This document shows, in pieces, positions 24,012 to 33,650 of a DNA stretch of 64,000 bases. Origin of the DNA: CAZNPL01 sp964574815 (lineage in GTDB: Bacteria; Planctomycetota; Phycisphaerae; UBA1845); the NCBI GenBank assembly GCA_964574815.1, contig CAZNPL010000005.1:1-64000 (forward strand), in the 5' to 3' direction. The notes under the pieces are model-generated. The model was not told where the DNA came from and ran no database searches. It saw only the letters and a program-made list of their open reading frames with translations. Position 1 is the stretch's first letter; the number at the start of each line of letters is the position of its first letter. Made by a program: the position numbers and the translations under genes.

Positions 24012-26432
24012 TCATGCCGTTACCTCGATCTCGGCGGAGGCCGTCACGCCGCTCTTGGCGAAGGAGAGGGTAGCTGTTCCGGCGGTGCGCCCGGTGATGC
24101 GGATGTGGGTGGGCACGCCACCGTGGCTCCTGGTGGCGATTCGAACTTCACCGTCGCCTGACTGACTCCAGAGATTCGACGGGTTGTCGTCGCAGCAGGA
24201 GAGGTTGACTCGGGCCTTCCGGGTGGCGGTGGAGGTCACGTTGTAATCGAACTCGGCGCCGACGCATGCGATCAGCATGGACCGGCCGACCTGGAGGTCA
24301 GGAAGCTTGGGCGTACCATCGACGGTCGGGGGTTCTCTTAACGTCCATCTCCCGCTTCCGCTGATGGACACGCGGACGATCGCCGCCGGATCGTGTCCGC
24401 CCATAATCTCTTCCTGGTACTCGTCTTCGTCTTGAATCTCGACCCGATCGTAGAATCGCAAGGTCAGGGTGCACATGCCGCAGAACGGCGGTTTGAGCGC
24501 GTCGGGCGCCGTGTAGGACATGAGGCAGTTGAAGGCATCGGCCTGGTCGTGGTCGAGGATCTGGTTGTTCTTACGGCTGTCGAAGAGGCGGATATTCACG
24601 GCCGAGGGAGCAGGGCCCGAGGCGGGCGGCGCCGCGAACCATCGGGCCTGATCGCCGCCGCCGCCGAAGCCGGCGATGGGTCCCTGCGTGTGGGCGTGTC
24701 TGAGGTATTGGGCGTGCCCCATTTCGTGGCTGAGGGTCTGGGTCGTCAAATCGACGTCGGCATTCGGATGGACCCGGGTGTTGGCGAACCAGAACATCCG
24801 GTCGCCGAATGAGGCGCCAAGAAGATTGCCGATGCGGACGGACGCCGCCGGCGCCGTTGGCGAGCCGAGCCGCCGCACGAGAAAGATGAAGAACCCCTCG
24901 CTGTTGCGCTCGCGGACCTCGGTTCCCTGCCTGCGCCCGTCGGCCGAGCCGGGGTAAAGCAGTCGCGGCGAGGTGTTATCGCAGGCGTGCTCGATGACGG
25001 TGCGGGTGATGTTGCGAATGGCCGCGGAGAGGCGATTTCGCGTGTAGTTGTCGGTCAGATGCTGAGGGAAAAAATACTGCCCGTAGACCGTGTTCAGATC
25101 ATTCGGGGCCGGGGCGGCGGCGATGGCGTCGAGGGCGTTCTGGTCGGCGGTTGCCGGAAACTCGTTCTTGAGTTCGGTGATCCATTGTTCGGCGCGCAGC
25201 GTGAAGAACCCGGTGGTGGCATCCGGGCGTACGACTTCGATAAACGCGCGCTTGTACGTGTTCTCCACGTCTGTCCAACTGATGTCCGACTGCTGGGTGC
25301 GATTGGCCAGGACCACCAGCTTGATGTTCATTCGCTTCCAGATCACGATTCGCCCGGTGGTGTAGGCCCGGGGCTTGGCGATGCGGTCGTCGGCGTCACC
25401 GAGAAGCTCGACTTCGGCCCCGTGCTCCTCGGTATCGCGGATGTCGTTGTCGCTTTCGTCGAGTACCGTCAAAAGGAAGCGGTAGTTGTCGCCGAACGCC
25501 GGATACGGCCGAAAAGCGACGTCGGCCACGCCGACCGTCACGCCGTCCTCCTCGGCCTCGGTCAGCTCGAACACCGCGCCCATATTGTTTTCGCCGCCCT
25601 CGGTGGCATCCTCGATATCGTCGAATTGGACCGTCGCAGGATCTTCCCCGTCGGGTGTGTCGGCCGGGGGCGGGTCCTCATAGGGAATCACGCCGAGGAC
25701 ATCGGTGGCCTTGACGCCGGGGTTGTCGGAATCCGGGTCTCTAACGCCCCCGAAGGTGTCCTGGCAGTTGTCGTCTCCCTCGTCGGGATCGTCCTGTTCG
25801 CGGTTGTATTGGGCGAAGAAGCCCTCGAGGAAATCGCGCGGGTTGCCCTGATTCTGGTCGAACTCCTCGACGGGGTCCTTGATGCGACAGAGCACCTTGA
25901 CGGTGGTGTCGAGGTCGACGGGCACGCGTCCGACCGTCTTGCGAACGGTGATGCGCAGCGGAACGACCGGCTTGATGTCGGGCATCCAGTCGGGCTTGCC
26001 GCCGCGTTCCACCTCGTAGTTGGCCGGCTTGGATTCCTCGTCGCCGTCCGGGTTTCCGCCTCGGCCCAGCAGGCTGCTGTCGGCGGATCGCATCCCGTGG
26101 TTGTCGGTGATCATCAGGCGGTAGATCTGATCGTTGCGCGGGTTGGTATTGTCGCCTTCGTCTTCGTACGGTTTGGCGGCCTTGTCGTCGTCCTCGTGCG
26201 TTTGGTCGTTGCGCACCTGATTGGGGATGATGTACGGGATGGTGGTGATGGCCGACTCGCCGCGCTGCAGTTCGTAGACACAGCGGTAGTCGTCATCATC
26301 GTGCTCGACTCGGTCGTGTCCCAGGTAGGAGAGGGTGATCTTGTAGCCCACCTGCTGAAGTTGCAGAACGGTCCGGCTGGCCGTCTGCCCCATTGCCCGC
26401 TTTGATTCGGTATTGGATTCGGAATCCGCCAT
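24012..26432 (-). CDS. Metzincin-like metalloprotease, candidate VgrG-delivered effector
   Basis: An 806-residue protein without a signal peptide. A zinc protease site is at H569-E-M-G-H573 ... H579, the HExxHxxxxxH spacing of metzincins, with Tyr576 where they have Gly. CLMSY (636-640) gives a Met-turn at a fitting distance. The N-terminal half is very acidic with runs of Asp/Glu and no known domain. The C-terminal ~90 residues look like a bacterial Ig-like (BIG2) fold (THIRITGRTAGTATLSF then AKSGVTASAEIEVTA). It is encoded 45 bases after vgrG and before the PAAR operon genes, which suggests delivery by the spike (inference). Active protease is likely but unproven. Confidence 0.7.
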   Translation of the reverse strand: MADSESNTESKRAMGQTASRTVLQLQQVGYKITLSYLGHDRVEHDDDDYRCVYELQRGESAITTIPYIIPNQVRNDQTHEDDDKAAKPYEDEGDNTNPRNDQIYRLMITDNHGMRSADSSLLGRGGNPDGDEESKPANYEVERGGKPDWMPDIKPVVPLRITVRKTVGRVPVDLDTTVKVLCRIKDPVEEFDQNQGNPRDFLEGFFAQYNREQDDPDEGDDNCQDTFGGVRDPDSDNPGVKATDVLGVIPYEDPPPADTPDGEDPATVQFDDIEDATEGGENNMGAVFELTEAEEDGVTVGVADVAFRPYPAFGDNYRFLLTVLDESDNDIRDTEEHGAEVELLGDADDRIAKPRAYTTGRIVIWKRMNIKLVVLANRTQQSDISWTDVENTYKRAFIEVVRPDATTGFFTLRAEQWITELKNEFPATADQNALDAIAAAPAPNDLNTVYGQYFFPQHLTDNYTRNRLSAAIRNITRTVIEHACDNTSPRLLYPGSADGRRQGTEVRERNSEGFFIFLVRRLGSPTAPAASVRIGNLLGASFGDRMFWFANTRVHPNADVDLTTQTLSHEMGHAQYLRHAHTQGPIAGFGGGGDQARWFAAPPASGPAPSAVNIRLFDSRKNNQILDHDQADAFNCLMSYTAPDALKPPFCGMCTLTLRFYDRVEIQDEDEYQEEIMGGHDPAAIVRVSISGSGRWTLREPPTVDGTPKLPDLQVGRSMLIACVGAEFDYNVTSTATRKARVNLSCCDDNPSNLWSQSGDGEVRIATRSHGGVPTHIRITGRTAGTATLSFAKSGVTASAEIEVTA

Positions 26433-26477
26433 CAGTCCACCGTTGAATGCGTGTCGTGTTCCACTCGCGAGGGCGCG

Positions 26478-29168
26478 TTACGATCCCCACTCGACGCGCA
26501 GCCTTCTCCAGGCCGGGTCGGGCCGGTCGGGCAACTGGATATACGCCAATCCGACGTCCAGGTCTTCGAAGCGGCAGACGCCCTCGGAGTCGGTGGTTCC
26601 CTCTTCCACCGTCCCGTCGGGCAGCGTGACGCGGTAGCGTTCGTTTGCGACGGGCTGTTCGGCCGCATCTACCAGTTGAAATTCGATCCAGGTACCGGCG
26701 AACTCGTGGCGCTCGACCTCCGGCTCCATCTCTCCGGGCGTGGGGGCCTCGCGCGTCGCGGTGTACCGTGTGTTCTGGCCGGGGCTGGTGGATTGGGCGC
26801 CGCCCGGATCCTCGGCCTGTCCAGGCGACATCCCCATCAGCACCACAGGGCTCACCGGCGGTCCCGCGCCGTTGTTGATGTTCACCAGGGGGCCGCCCTG
26901 GATGAAGATGGCCGCCGGCGTCAATACGATGCTGCTGCCGCCGCATTTGAGCTCGATGCCGGTGCTGGCTTCCAACTTAATGTTCAGAGCCTTGCAGGCG
27001 TAGGTCTGGGTCACCTCGTGCTTGTGGTTGCTGCCGACGACTTCGCCGTAGTCCCCGTTGACGTTCATGGATCTGGTGCCCTGCACTTCGGTCGCCTGGT
27101 CCGTTTGAACGACACGATGCTCGTTTTGTTCGACCCAGGTGAGCAGGTCGCCTTTGACGTGAACGTGCTTGGCCTTGTGGACCAACTGGCGGTACTCGCC
27201 TTTGAGCTCGCCCTCATGCTCGCCACCGACGAGGAGTGAATAGCCGCCGGTGGTGTGGTAGTGGCCGCCCTTGACGCGCGTGTCCATGCGCCGCTGGGCC
27301 TGGATGAGCAGTTGCTCCTGTCCCTTCAAGTCCTCGAAGCGAATCTCGTGATTGCCCTCGGCGTCCTTACTCGACGTCGTCTTAATCACGCTCTTGGTCT
27401 TTTCATCCGGCAGGGGGTACGGCGGCATATGGTCCTGGTTGTAGAGTCGCCCGACAATGACCGGCCGGTCCGGATTGCCCTCGATAAAATCGACGAGGAC
27501 TTCCTGCCCGATGCGGGGGATGAACATCATGCCGTACTGGCCGCCGGCCCATCCCTGACTGACGCGAATCCAGCACGAGGACTCGGCCCCATGAAGCTTG
27601 GGCTCGCCGCCCTCGCTGCCGACCCGGTCCCAGTTGAACTGGACCCTGACCCGGCCGAACTGGTCGGTGTGGATTTCTTCGTTGTCCGGTCCGACGACGC
27701 GGGCGGTTTGGGGTCCCTGGATCTTCGGCCAGGGCGTGACGCGGGGCGGTCGGAACTCGACGTCGCTCGGAATGCATTCGAAGCGCGCCTCATAGGGCGG
27801 TGCGTCGAAGTCCACTAAGCTGTTTTGCGCGATGTCCTCGATCAGGTTCGGGACGTTCATCCACTCGAGCGGCTTGACGCCCGTGGCGGAGGCGATCTCG
27901 GCGAGGTTGCTGACCACCTGCCCGCCGTGGTAGAGCCACTCGGTCAGCTCCCGGCGGGCGGTGGGGTCGGCGACGCCGATGCGCGATGCGACCTGGAGCA
28001 GGCCGTTGGCCAGCTCGCGTACGGCGGGAATCTCGTGGTTGCGGGCGGCGATGAGTGACTGGTGGACGCTGGCGCCAATCACGCTGGACCGGCCATTGGA
28101 GCCGGTACTCGTCCCTGTGATGGCCTGTTTGCCCTGGTGGGTGATGGTGGTCACGACGTAGGAGCCGTTGAGTTCGTCGGAGGGGTGTTCGGTGAGCTCG
28201 AAGACACGGGCGGGCGTCAAGCGGATCGAGTTGGTCTGGCCCACGCCGCGGACGTGGCCGACTTTGAACTCTTCGGCGCGGATCCCGGCAAGTGTCTGCC
28301 CGTCGCCCTGTGCCGTGTAGTTGCCGGGGCAGTCGCTGAACTCGAGGTCCTCGCGTAGCTCGTTGGTGTCCAGCGCCTCCAGGTTCATGGCAGGCGATTC
28401 GAAGTTGTAGTCGTTCAGGACGACCTTGCCCGGTCGCACGGAGTGTCCCAGGCGAAAGCGAAAGATGTGCTCCTGGTCGATGTTCATGCCGCGCGGCGGC
28501 ACGAACGGCAGCGCCCCTTCGCTCTCTTCTTCTCCTTGGCCTTCCTCACTCTCCCCCTCGCCGGTCACGTAGGCATCTGAGGAGTCGGCCAGTTTGAGAA
28601 CGTGCTTGTCAGGCGACTGCTCGAAATACCACCAGATGCCCTCGGACTCCATCAGGCGGCAGATGAAGTTGTAGTCGGTTTCGCGGTATTGCACGCAGTA
28701 TTCGCGGGCCTCGTAGGTCCGCTGCAGGCCTGAGGTGTCGAAGCGATCGCTCAGGATCCCGGCTTCTGTCAGCACGTCGGTGATGATGTCGACCACGCTC
28801 ATCTGCTGGAAAACGCGCGACGTGTAACGATGCGTGAGGAACCAGAGGTTTGGAACGAGCTCCGCTCGAAAGTTGAGCTTATCCCCTTCGCGGCGTTCGC
28901 CGACCCGCACGCCGGTGACCTCGAAGCGGCCGACGGCTCCGTGAAACCACTTGACCCCGTGCGACGTGGAGACGCTCAACGCGGCCGGCTTGCCGATGAT
29001 GTTGTCGAAGTCGGCGGCATCGTGATCAGAGGCGAGTTCGATCTCGAACCGGTAAAGCTGGCAGAGTCCTTCGGTGCCCCGATAGCGGATTACCTCGAAC
29101 TCGTCGATGTCGCGATCGGCCACCTGGAAGGTGATCTGAGCCTTACTCATATCCCGCGCGATGGCCAT
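26478..29168 (-). CDS. vgrG: VgrG-type spike protein with C-terminal transthyretin-like extension
   Basis: An 896-residue VgrG/TssI, the trimeric spike of type VI secretion. The N-terminal gp27-like part runs to about 480 (RGTEGLCQLYRFEIELAS, CVQYRETDYNFICRLMESEG, WYFEQ). A short acidic insert sits near 205-220. The gp5-like OB domain follows (RVVGPDNEEIHTDQFGRVRV, SSCWIRVSQGWAGGQYGMMF, GQEVLVDFIEGNPDRPVIVG), then the beta-helix needle. The last ~70 residues form a transthyretin-like domain (WIEFQLVDAAEQPVANERYR), a type of tail used to hold effectors. GGAGG lies 8 bases before the ATG. It heads a four-gene operon. Confidence 0.93.
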   Translation of the reverse strand: MAIARDMSKAQITFQVADRDIDEFEVIRYRGTEGLCQLYRFEIELASDHDAADFDNIIGKPAALSVSTSHGVKWFHGAVGRFEVTGVRVGERREGDKLNFRAELVPNLWFLTHRYTSRVFQQMSVVDIITDVLTEAGILSDRFDTSGLQRTYEAREYCVQYRETDYNFICRLMESEGIWWYFEQSPDKHVLKLADSSDAYVTGEGESEEGQGEEESEGALPFVPPRGMNIDQEHIFRFRLGHSVRPGKVVLNDYNFESPAMNLEALDTNELREDLEFSDCPGNYTAQGDGQTLAGIRAEEFKVGHVRGVGQTNSIRLTPARVFELTEHPSDELNGSYVVTTITHQGKQAITGTSTGSNGRSSVIGASVHQSLIAARNHEIPAVRELANGLLQVASRIGVADPTARRELTEWLYHGGQVVSNLAEIASATGVKPLEWMNVPNLIEDIAQNSLVDFDAPPYEARFECIPSDVEFRPPRVTPWPKIQGPQTARVVGPDNEEIHTDQFGRVRVQFNWDRVGSEGGEPKLHGAESSCWIRVSQGWAGGQYGMMFIPRIGQEVLVDFIEGNPDRPVIVGRLYNQDHMPPYPLPDEKTKSVIKTTSSKDAEGNHEIRFEDLKGQEQLLIQAQRRMDTRVKGGHYHTTGGYSLLVGGEHEGELKGEYRQLVHKAKHVHVKGDLLTWVEQNEHRVVQTDQATEVQGTRSMNVNGDYGEVVGSNHKHEVTQTYACKALNIKLEASTGIELKCGGSSIVLTPAAIFIQGGPLVNINNGAGPPVSPVVLMGMSPGQAEDPGGAQSTSPGQNTRYTATREAPTPGEMEPEVERHEFAGTWIEFQLVDAAEQPVANERYRVTLPDGTVEEGTTDSEGVCRFEDLDVGLAYIQLPDRPDPAWRRLRVEWGS

Positions 29169-30001
29169 AAGCAGTTCCTCCCCTAAGACGGGGCATCACA
29201 AGGCCCCATTGCCCGCAACGCCCCAAACCCGGCATCCGCGGGCAATGTAGCAAATGGGCCCACCTTTTGAAAGTGAGACCATCAAGCGAGTCCAAGGTTA
29301 GCATGGCCCAAACGCCCCTTGATTGAAGCGCAGGACTTCGGGCGACGTGTCGATCGGACCTTTCCGGGACATTAACGAGCGAAGGACCAACCGCTCGAAC
29401 GCATCGACGGAACATGCCCTGTGCGTTCGAACGTTCGTCGGATCCTGCTGGATCGCGTGGCAATACCTGGCAACGTGGGACCTTTGTGGCGATTGATGCA
29501 GCGGCACGCAGTCCGCTGGGCGTGTCGGGATTCGCGGGAAGCGAGCGGCGCGACTCGCTTGGCCTACCAGTTCTCACCCGAATCCCCGTCGGCCAATAGA
29601 AGTTACCCAGCTTCACGACGTATCCGGGCGTCTCCCGCTCCGGGCAGACTGTTCGGAGCCTCGGGTTTTTATAGTGTCACTTTAATTGCATACGTGGCGG
29701 GTCGTCCGTGTGCGGAGTAGTCCCGGCGGGTGAAACCCGCCCTGCGAAGGCGGCAGGTGCGATCCACCTTATGGCCGCGGCGGGCGAAACCCGCCCTACC
29801 CGCGCTTCGACTTCGCTTTGATTGGCCGCTTGGTTGCGGCCGTCCGGCCCGACCCAACACTGGAATACGGATTGCAAGCTACCTCGACGGGTTTACGCGT
29901 GCGGGCGCGGGGCTCGGATTCCACGGCGTTACGTGCGGACGTACGGAACGAGAAAGGCGACACGCCTTACGGCGGATATTTGATATTGCGGGGATTATCC
30001 G
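29169..30001. other. Long spacer with palindromic repeats
   Basis: About 830 bases between the divergent vgrG and pyruvate:ferredoxin oxidoreductase genes. No gene is supported on either strand. Palindromes of the GGCGGGT-GAA-ACCCGCC family lie at 29725-29741 and 29779-29795. Promoters for both flanking transcripts must lie here but no pair of hexamers is convincing. Confidence 0.55.
29725..29795. repeat. Two GGCGGGT-GAA-ACCCGCC palindromes
   Basis: A perfect copy at 29725-29741 and a near copy (GGCGGGC) at 29779-29795, followed by CCTAC as in the copies at 191-319. Confidence 0.8.
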
Positions 30002-33000
30002 ATGGATCGCAGACAGATAGCAACGGTGGACGGCAACGAGGCGACGACCTCGGCGGCTTATCGGCTGAACGAGGTGATGGCCATCTACCCGATCACGCCT
30101 TCGTCCCCCATGGGGGAGCTGGCCGACGAATGGTCGGCGCGCGGGCATCGCAACATCTGGGGGGTGGTTCCCTCCGTAACGGAGATGCAATCGGAGGGAG
30201 GGGCCGCGGCATCGGTGCACGGGGTGCTGCAGGCGGGGGCACTGGCCACCACGTTTACGGCCTCGCAAGGCCTGCTGCTGATGATACCCAGCATGTACAA
30301 GATCGCCGGCGAGCTGACGCCTTACTGCATGCACGTATCGGCGCGGACGCTCGCGACGCACGCGTTGTCGATTTTCGGCGATCACTCCGATGTGATGGCC
30401 TGCCGTCAGACGGGGTTCTCCCTGCTGGCGTCGTCTTCGGTGCAGGAGGCGCACGACATGGCCTGCATCGGTCAGGCGTCGTCGCTCGAGAGCCGGGTTC
30501 CGTTTCTGCATTTCTTCGACGGGTTCCGCACGTCGCACGAAGTCAACAAGATCGAGCTGCTGTCGGACGACGATCTGGGGTACATGATTGACGACGAATT
30601 GGTCAAAGCCCATCGGCAGCGAGCGATGACGCCGGATCGGCCCAGCCTTCGAGGCACAGCGCAGAATCCGGACGCTTTCTTCCAGGCGCGCGAGGCGTGC
30701 AACAAGTTCTACGACGCCTGCCCGGGCATCGTGCAGAGGGTGATGGATCGCTTCGGCGAGCGAACGGGCCGGCACTACCATCTTTTCGACTATACAGGAC
30801 ACTCGGAGGCCGAGCGCGTCATCATAATCATGGCCTCCGCATCGGAGACGGCCGAAGAAACAGTTCGCTACCTGAACGAACAGGGCGAGAAGGTCGGCGT
30901 AGTGACGGTGCGGCTGTATCGGCCGTTTGACGAGAGGGCGTTTTTGAACGCGCTGCCGAAGACGGTCCGGTCGATTGCGGTCCTGGATCGCACGAAAGAG
31001 CCGGGGGCATTCGGGGAGCCGATGTATCTGGACGTGGCGGCCGTGTTACGCGAAGCGGAGCACAACGGGCTGCCGAAGCCGGATGCGGCCCCGCGGCTGA
31101 TCGGCGGTCGTTACGGGCTTTCCAGCAAGGAGTTCACGCCGGCCATGGTGAAGGCCGTCTTCGACGAGCTCGCCAAGGACGAACCCAAGCGGCGCTTCAC
31201 GGTGGGTATCGAGGACGACGTGACGCACATGTCGTTGCCGGTGGATCCCGAGTTTGACATCGAGCCGGCCGACGTGGTTCGCGGCGTGTTCTTCGGCCTG
31301 GGTGCCGACGGAACCGTCGGGGCGAACAAGAACTCGATCAAGATCATCGGCGAGGAGACCAAAAACCACAGCCAGGGCTACTTCGTCTACGATTCCAAGA
31401 AATCGGGGGCGATCACGATTTCCCATTTGCGTTTCGGCCCCCGCAGGATCCGATCCCCCTATCTCGTGAAACGGGCGAACTTCGTAGCCTGTCACCAGTT
31501 CGGTTTCCTCGAGCAGTACGATATGCTGGAGTATGCCGTCGAGGGAGCGGTGTTCCTGCTGGCCTCTCCGTTCAGACCGGACGAGGTGTGGGATCACATC
31601 CCGCGCGAGGTGCAGGAGGACATTATCGAGAAGAAGCTGCGTTTCTGGGTCATCGATGCGAACAAGGTCGCGCACGAGGCCGGGATGGGGGGTCGCATCA
31701 ACACGATCATGCAGACGTGCTTCTTCGCGATTTCAAACGTACTGCCCCGCGAGGAGGCGATCGAGCACATCAAGGAGTCCATCAAGAAGACCTACCTCAA
31801 GAAGGGCGACGCGGTTGTGCACCGCAACTGGGCTGCGGTCGATGCGGCGCTGGCCCATCTACACGAGGTGAAAGTGCCCGAGAAGGTGACGACCGATGTC
31901 CGTCGGCCGCCGATCGTTCCGGAAGAGGCACCTGATTTTGTCCAGCGTGTAACGGCCGTAATGCTGGCGGGCAAGGGCGATCTGCTCCCGGTCAGCGCAT
32001 TTCCCGTTGACGGGACCTGGCCGACCGGGACGTGCCAGTGGGAGAAACGCAATATCGCGTTGGAGATTCCCGTCTGGGATCCGGCCGTGTGCATTCAGTG
32101 CAACAAGTGCGCCATGGTCTGTCCGCACGCGACCATCCGGGCGAAGGTCTACGACGGGGCGCATCTCGATAAGGCTCCGGCCACTTTCCGGTCCACCGAC
32201 TACAAGGCCAAGGACTTCAAGGGGATGAAGTACACGATCCAGGTGGCCCCGGAGGACTGCACGGGCTGTCGGCTGTGCGTCAACGTGTGCCCGGCAAAGG
32301 ACAAGAAGAATCCGCGGCACAAGGCGATCAACATGGAGCCGCAGATGCCGCTGCGGGAGCGCGAGCGGGAGAACTACACGTTCTTCCTGGATCTGCCCGA
32401 GATTGAGCGGACGTCGATCGAGCGGATCGACGTCAAGGGTTCTCAATTCCTCGAGCCGTTGTTCGAGTACTCCGGAGCGTGTGCAGGTTGCGGCGAGACG
32501 CCATACGTCAAGCTCCTGACGCAACTGTACGGCGACCGGGCCATCATCGGCAATGCGACCGGCTGCTCGTCCATCTACTGCGGCAACCTGCCGACGACGC
32601 CGTTCACGAAGAACCGCGACGGGCGCGGTCCGACCTGGAACAACTCTCTGTTCGAGGATGCGGCCGAGTTTTCGTTCGGGCTGCGGCTGGCGATCGACGC
32701 TCACACCGATCACGCCATGACGCTTTTGAAAGAAAGCGGTGCAGGCGACGACCTGGTTCAGGCGATCGTGCAGGCCGACCAATCGAGCGAAGGCGGCATC
32801 AAGGCCCAGCGCGAGCGCGTCGAAGCGCTGAGGCGGAAGCTGGGTGACAAGGACTCACCCGAGGCCCGGCGTTTGCACGAGTTGGCCGACTACCTGGTGC
32901 GCAAGAGCGTCTGGGCGATGGGCGGCGACGGCTGGGCATATGACATCGGCTACGGCGGTCTGGATCACGTGCTCTCGATGCAGCGGGACATTAACGTTCT

Positions 33001-33598
33001 CGTGCTCGATACGGAGGTCTACTCGAACACCGGCGGGCAGCAATCCAAGGCGACGCCGATCGGGGCGGCGGCCAAGTTTGCGGCGGCCGGCAAAGAGGTC
33101 AACAAGAAAGACCTGGGCCTGATGGCGATGAGCTACGGTCATGTGTACGTCGCGAGTGTAGCGTTCGGCGCGAAGGACAACCACACCGTTCGGGCGTTTC
33201 TGGAGGCGGGGACGTACCCGGGTCCTTCGTTGATCATCGCGTACAGCCACTGCATCGCGCACGGGTACGATCTGGCCTTCGGCGCGGATCAGCAGAAGCG
33301 GGCGGTGGACAGCGGCATCTGGCCGCTTTACCGCTACGACCCGCGGCGCGTGGCGGCGGGCGAGCCGCCGTTGGTTCTGGACGCGCCTGCGGGCAAGATC
33401 CCCGTGAATGAATACATGCGGAACGAGACGAGGTTCCGGATGGTCGAGAAGATCGACGCGGAGAGGTTCCGCCGCCTGGCGGTCGGGGCGCAGGATGCCG
33501 CGGAGCGGCGCATCGCGATCTACAAGCACATGGCCGAACTTCGGCTGCCTGCGGGGCATGTCGGCGGCAACGGGAACGAGAGCGGCCGGTCCGAGTAG
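30002..33598 (+). CDS. nifJ: Pyruvate:ferredoxin (flavodoxin) oxidoreductase
   Basis: A 1198-residue single-chain enzyme that converts pyruvate and CoA to acetyl-CoA and CO2 with reduction of ferredoxin. Domain order is complete: N-terminal pyrimidine-binding domain (NEVMAIYPITPSSPMGELAD), the gamma domain (GLGADGTVGANKNSIKII), two 4Fe-4S clusters (CIQCNKCAMVCPHATIRA and CTGCRLCVNVCPAKD), and a thiamine diphosphate domain (SGACAGCGETPYVKLLTQL, then GDGWAYDIGYGGLDHVL and EVYSNTGGQQSKATP). A conserved Cys-containing zone ends it. Full length for the family. The ATG follows GGGG at 9 bases. Paired with the dihydroorotate-dehydrogenase-like gene. Confidence 0.96.
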   Translation: MDRRQIATVDGNEATTSAAYRLNEVMAIYPITPSSPMGELADEWSARGHRNIWGVVPSVTEMQSEGGAAASVHGVLQAGALATTFTASQGLLLMIPSMYKIAGELTPYCMHVSARTLATHALSIFGDHSDVMACRQTGFSLLASSSVQEAHDMACIGQASSLESRVPFLHFFDGFRTSHEVNKIELLSDDDLGYMIDDELVKAHRQRAMTPDRPSLRGTAQNPDAFFQAREACNKFYDACPGIVQRVMDRFGERTGRHYHLFDYTGHSEAERVIIIMASASETAEETVRYLNEQGEKVGVVTVRLYRPFDERAFLNALPKTVRSIAVLDRTKEPGAFGEPMYLDVAAVLREAEHNGLPKPDAAPRLIGGRYGLSSKEFTPAMVKAVFDELAKDEPKRRFTVGIEDDVTHMSLPVDPEFDIEPADVVRGVFFGLGADGTVGANKNSIKIIGEETKNHSQGYFVYDSKKSGAITISHLRFGPRRIRSPYLVKRANFVACHQFGFLEQYDMLEYAVEGAVFLLASPFRPDEVWDHIPREVQEDIIEKKLRFWVIDANKVAHEAGMGGRINTIMQTCFFAISNVLPREEAIEHIKESIKKTYLKKGDAVVHRNWAAVDAALAHLHEVKVPEKVTTDVRRPPIVPEEAPDFVQRVTAVMLAGKGDLLPVSAFPVDGTWPTGTCQWEKRNIALEIPVWDPAVCIQCNKCAMVCPHATIRAKVYDGAHLDKAPATFRSTDYKAKDFKGMKYTIQVAPEDCTGCRLCVNVCPAKDKKNPRHKAINMEPQMPLRERERENYTFFLDLPEIERTSIERIDVKGSQFLEPLFEYSGACAGCGETPYVKLLTQLYGDRAIIGNATGCSSIYCGNLPTTPFTKNRDGRGPTWNNSLFEDAAEFSFGLRLAIDAHTDHAMTLLKESGAGDDLVQAIVQADQSSEGGIKAQRERVEALRRKLGDKDSPEARRLHELADYLVRKSVWAMGGDGWAYDIGYGGLDHVLSMQRDINVLVLDTEVYSNTGGQQSKATPIGAAAKFAAAGKEVNKKDLGLMAMSYGHVYVASVAFGAKDNHTVRAFLEAGTYPGPSLIIAYSHCIAHGYDLAFGADQQKRAVDSGIWPLYRYDPRRVAAGEPPLVLDAPAGKIPVNEYMRNETRFRMVEKIDAERFRRLAVGAQDAAERRIAIYKHMAELRLPAGHVGGNGNESGRSE

Positions 33599-33650
33599 AT
33601 GCGCACAACTCGGCGGCGCGGACGAGGCGGAAGCGAACGGAGCTCGAGTG

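Noticed and set aside
22158..24161. A 667-codon plus-strand frame across the PAAR, Ig-like and protease genes
   Set aside because: Overlaps three coupled genes with perfect ribosome binding sites; no protein character.
24987..26405. A 472-codon open frame on the plus strand, antisense to the metalloprotease gene
   Set aside because: Amino-acid composition (Val/Gly/Asp-rich, low complexity) is that of a GC-rich antisense shadow. No ribosome binding site; the minus-strand protein has clear motifs.
22110..29168. Prophage tail module instead of a type VI spike
   Set aside because: VgrG fuses gp27-like and gp5-like parts and is joined to a PAAR protein; no capsid, terminase or other tail genes flank it. 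A contractile phage-derived origin is possible but the secretion reading fits better.
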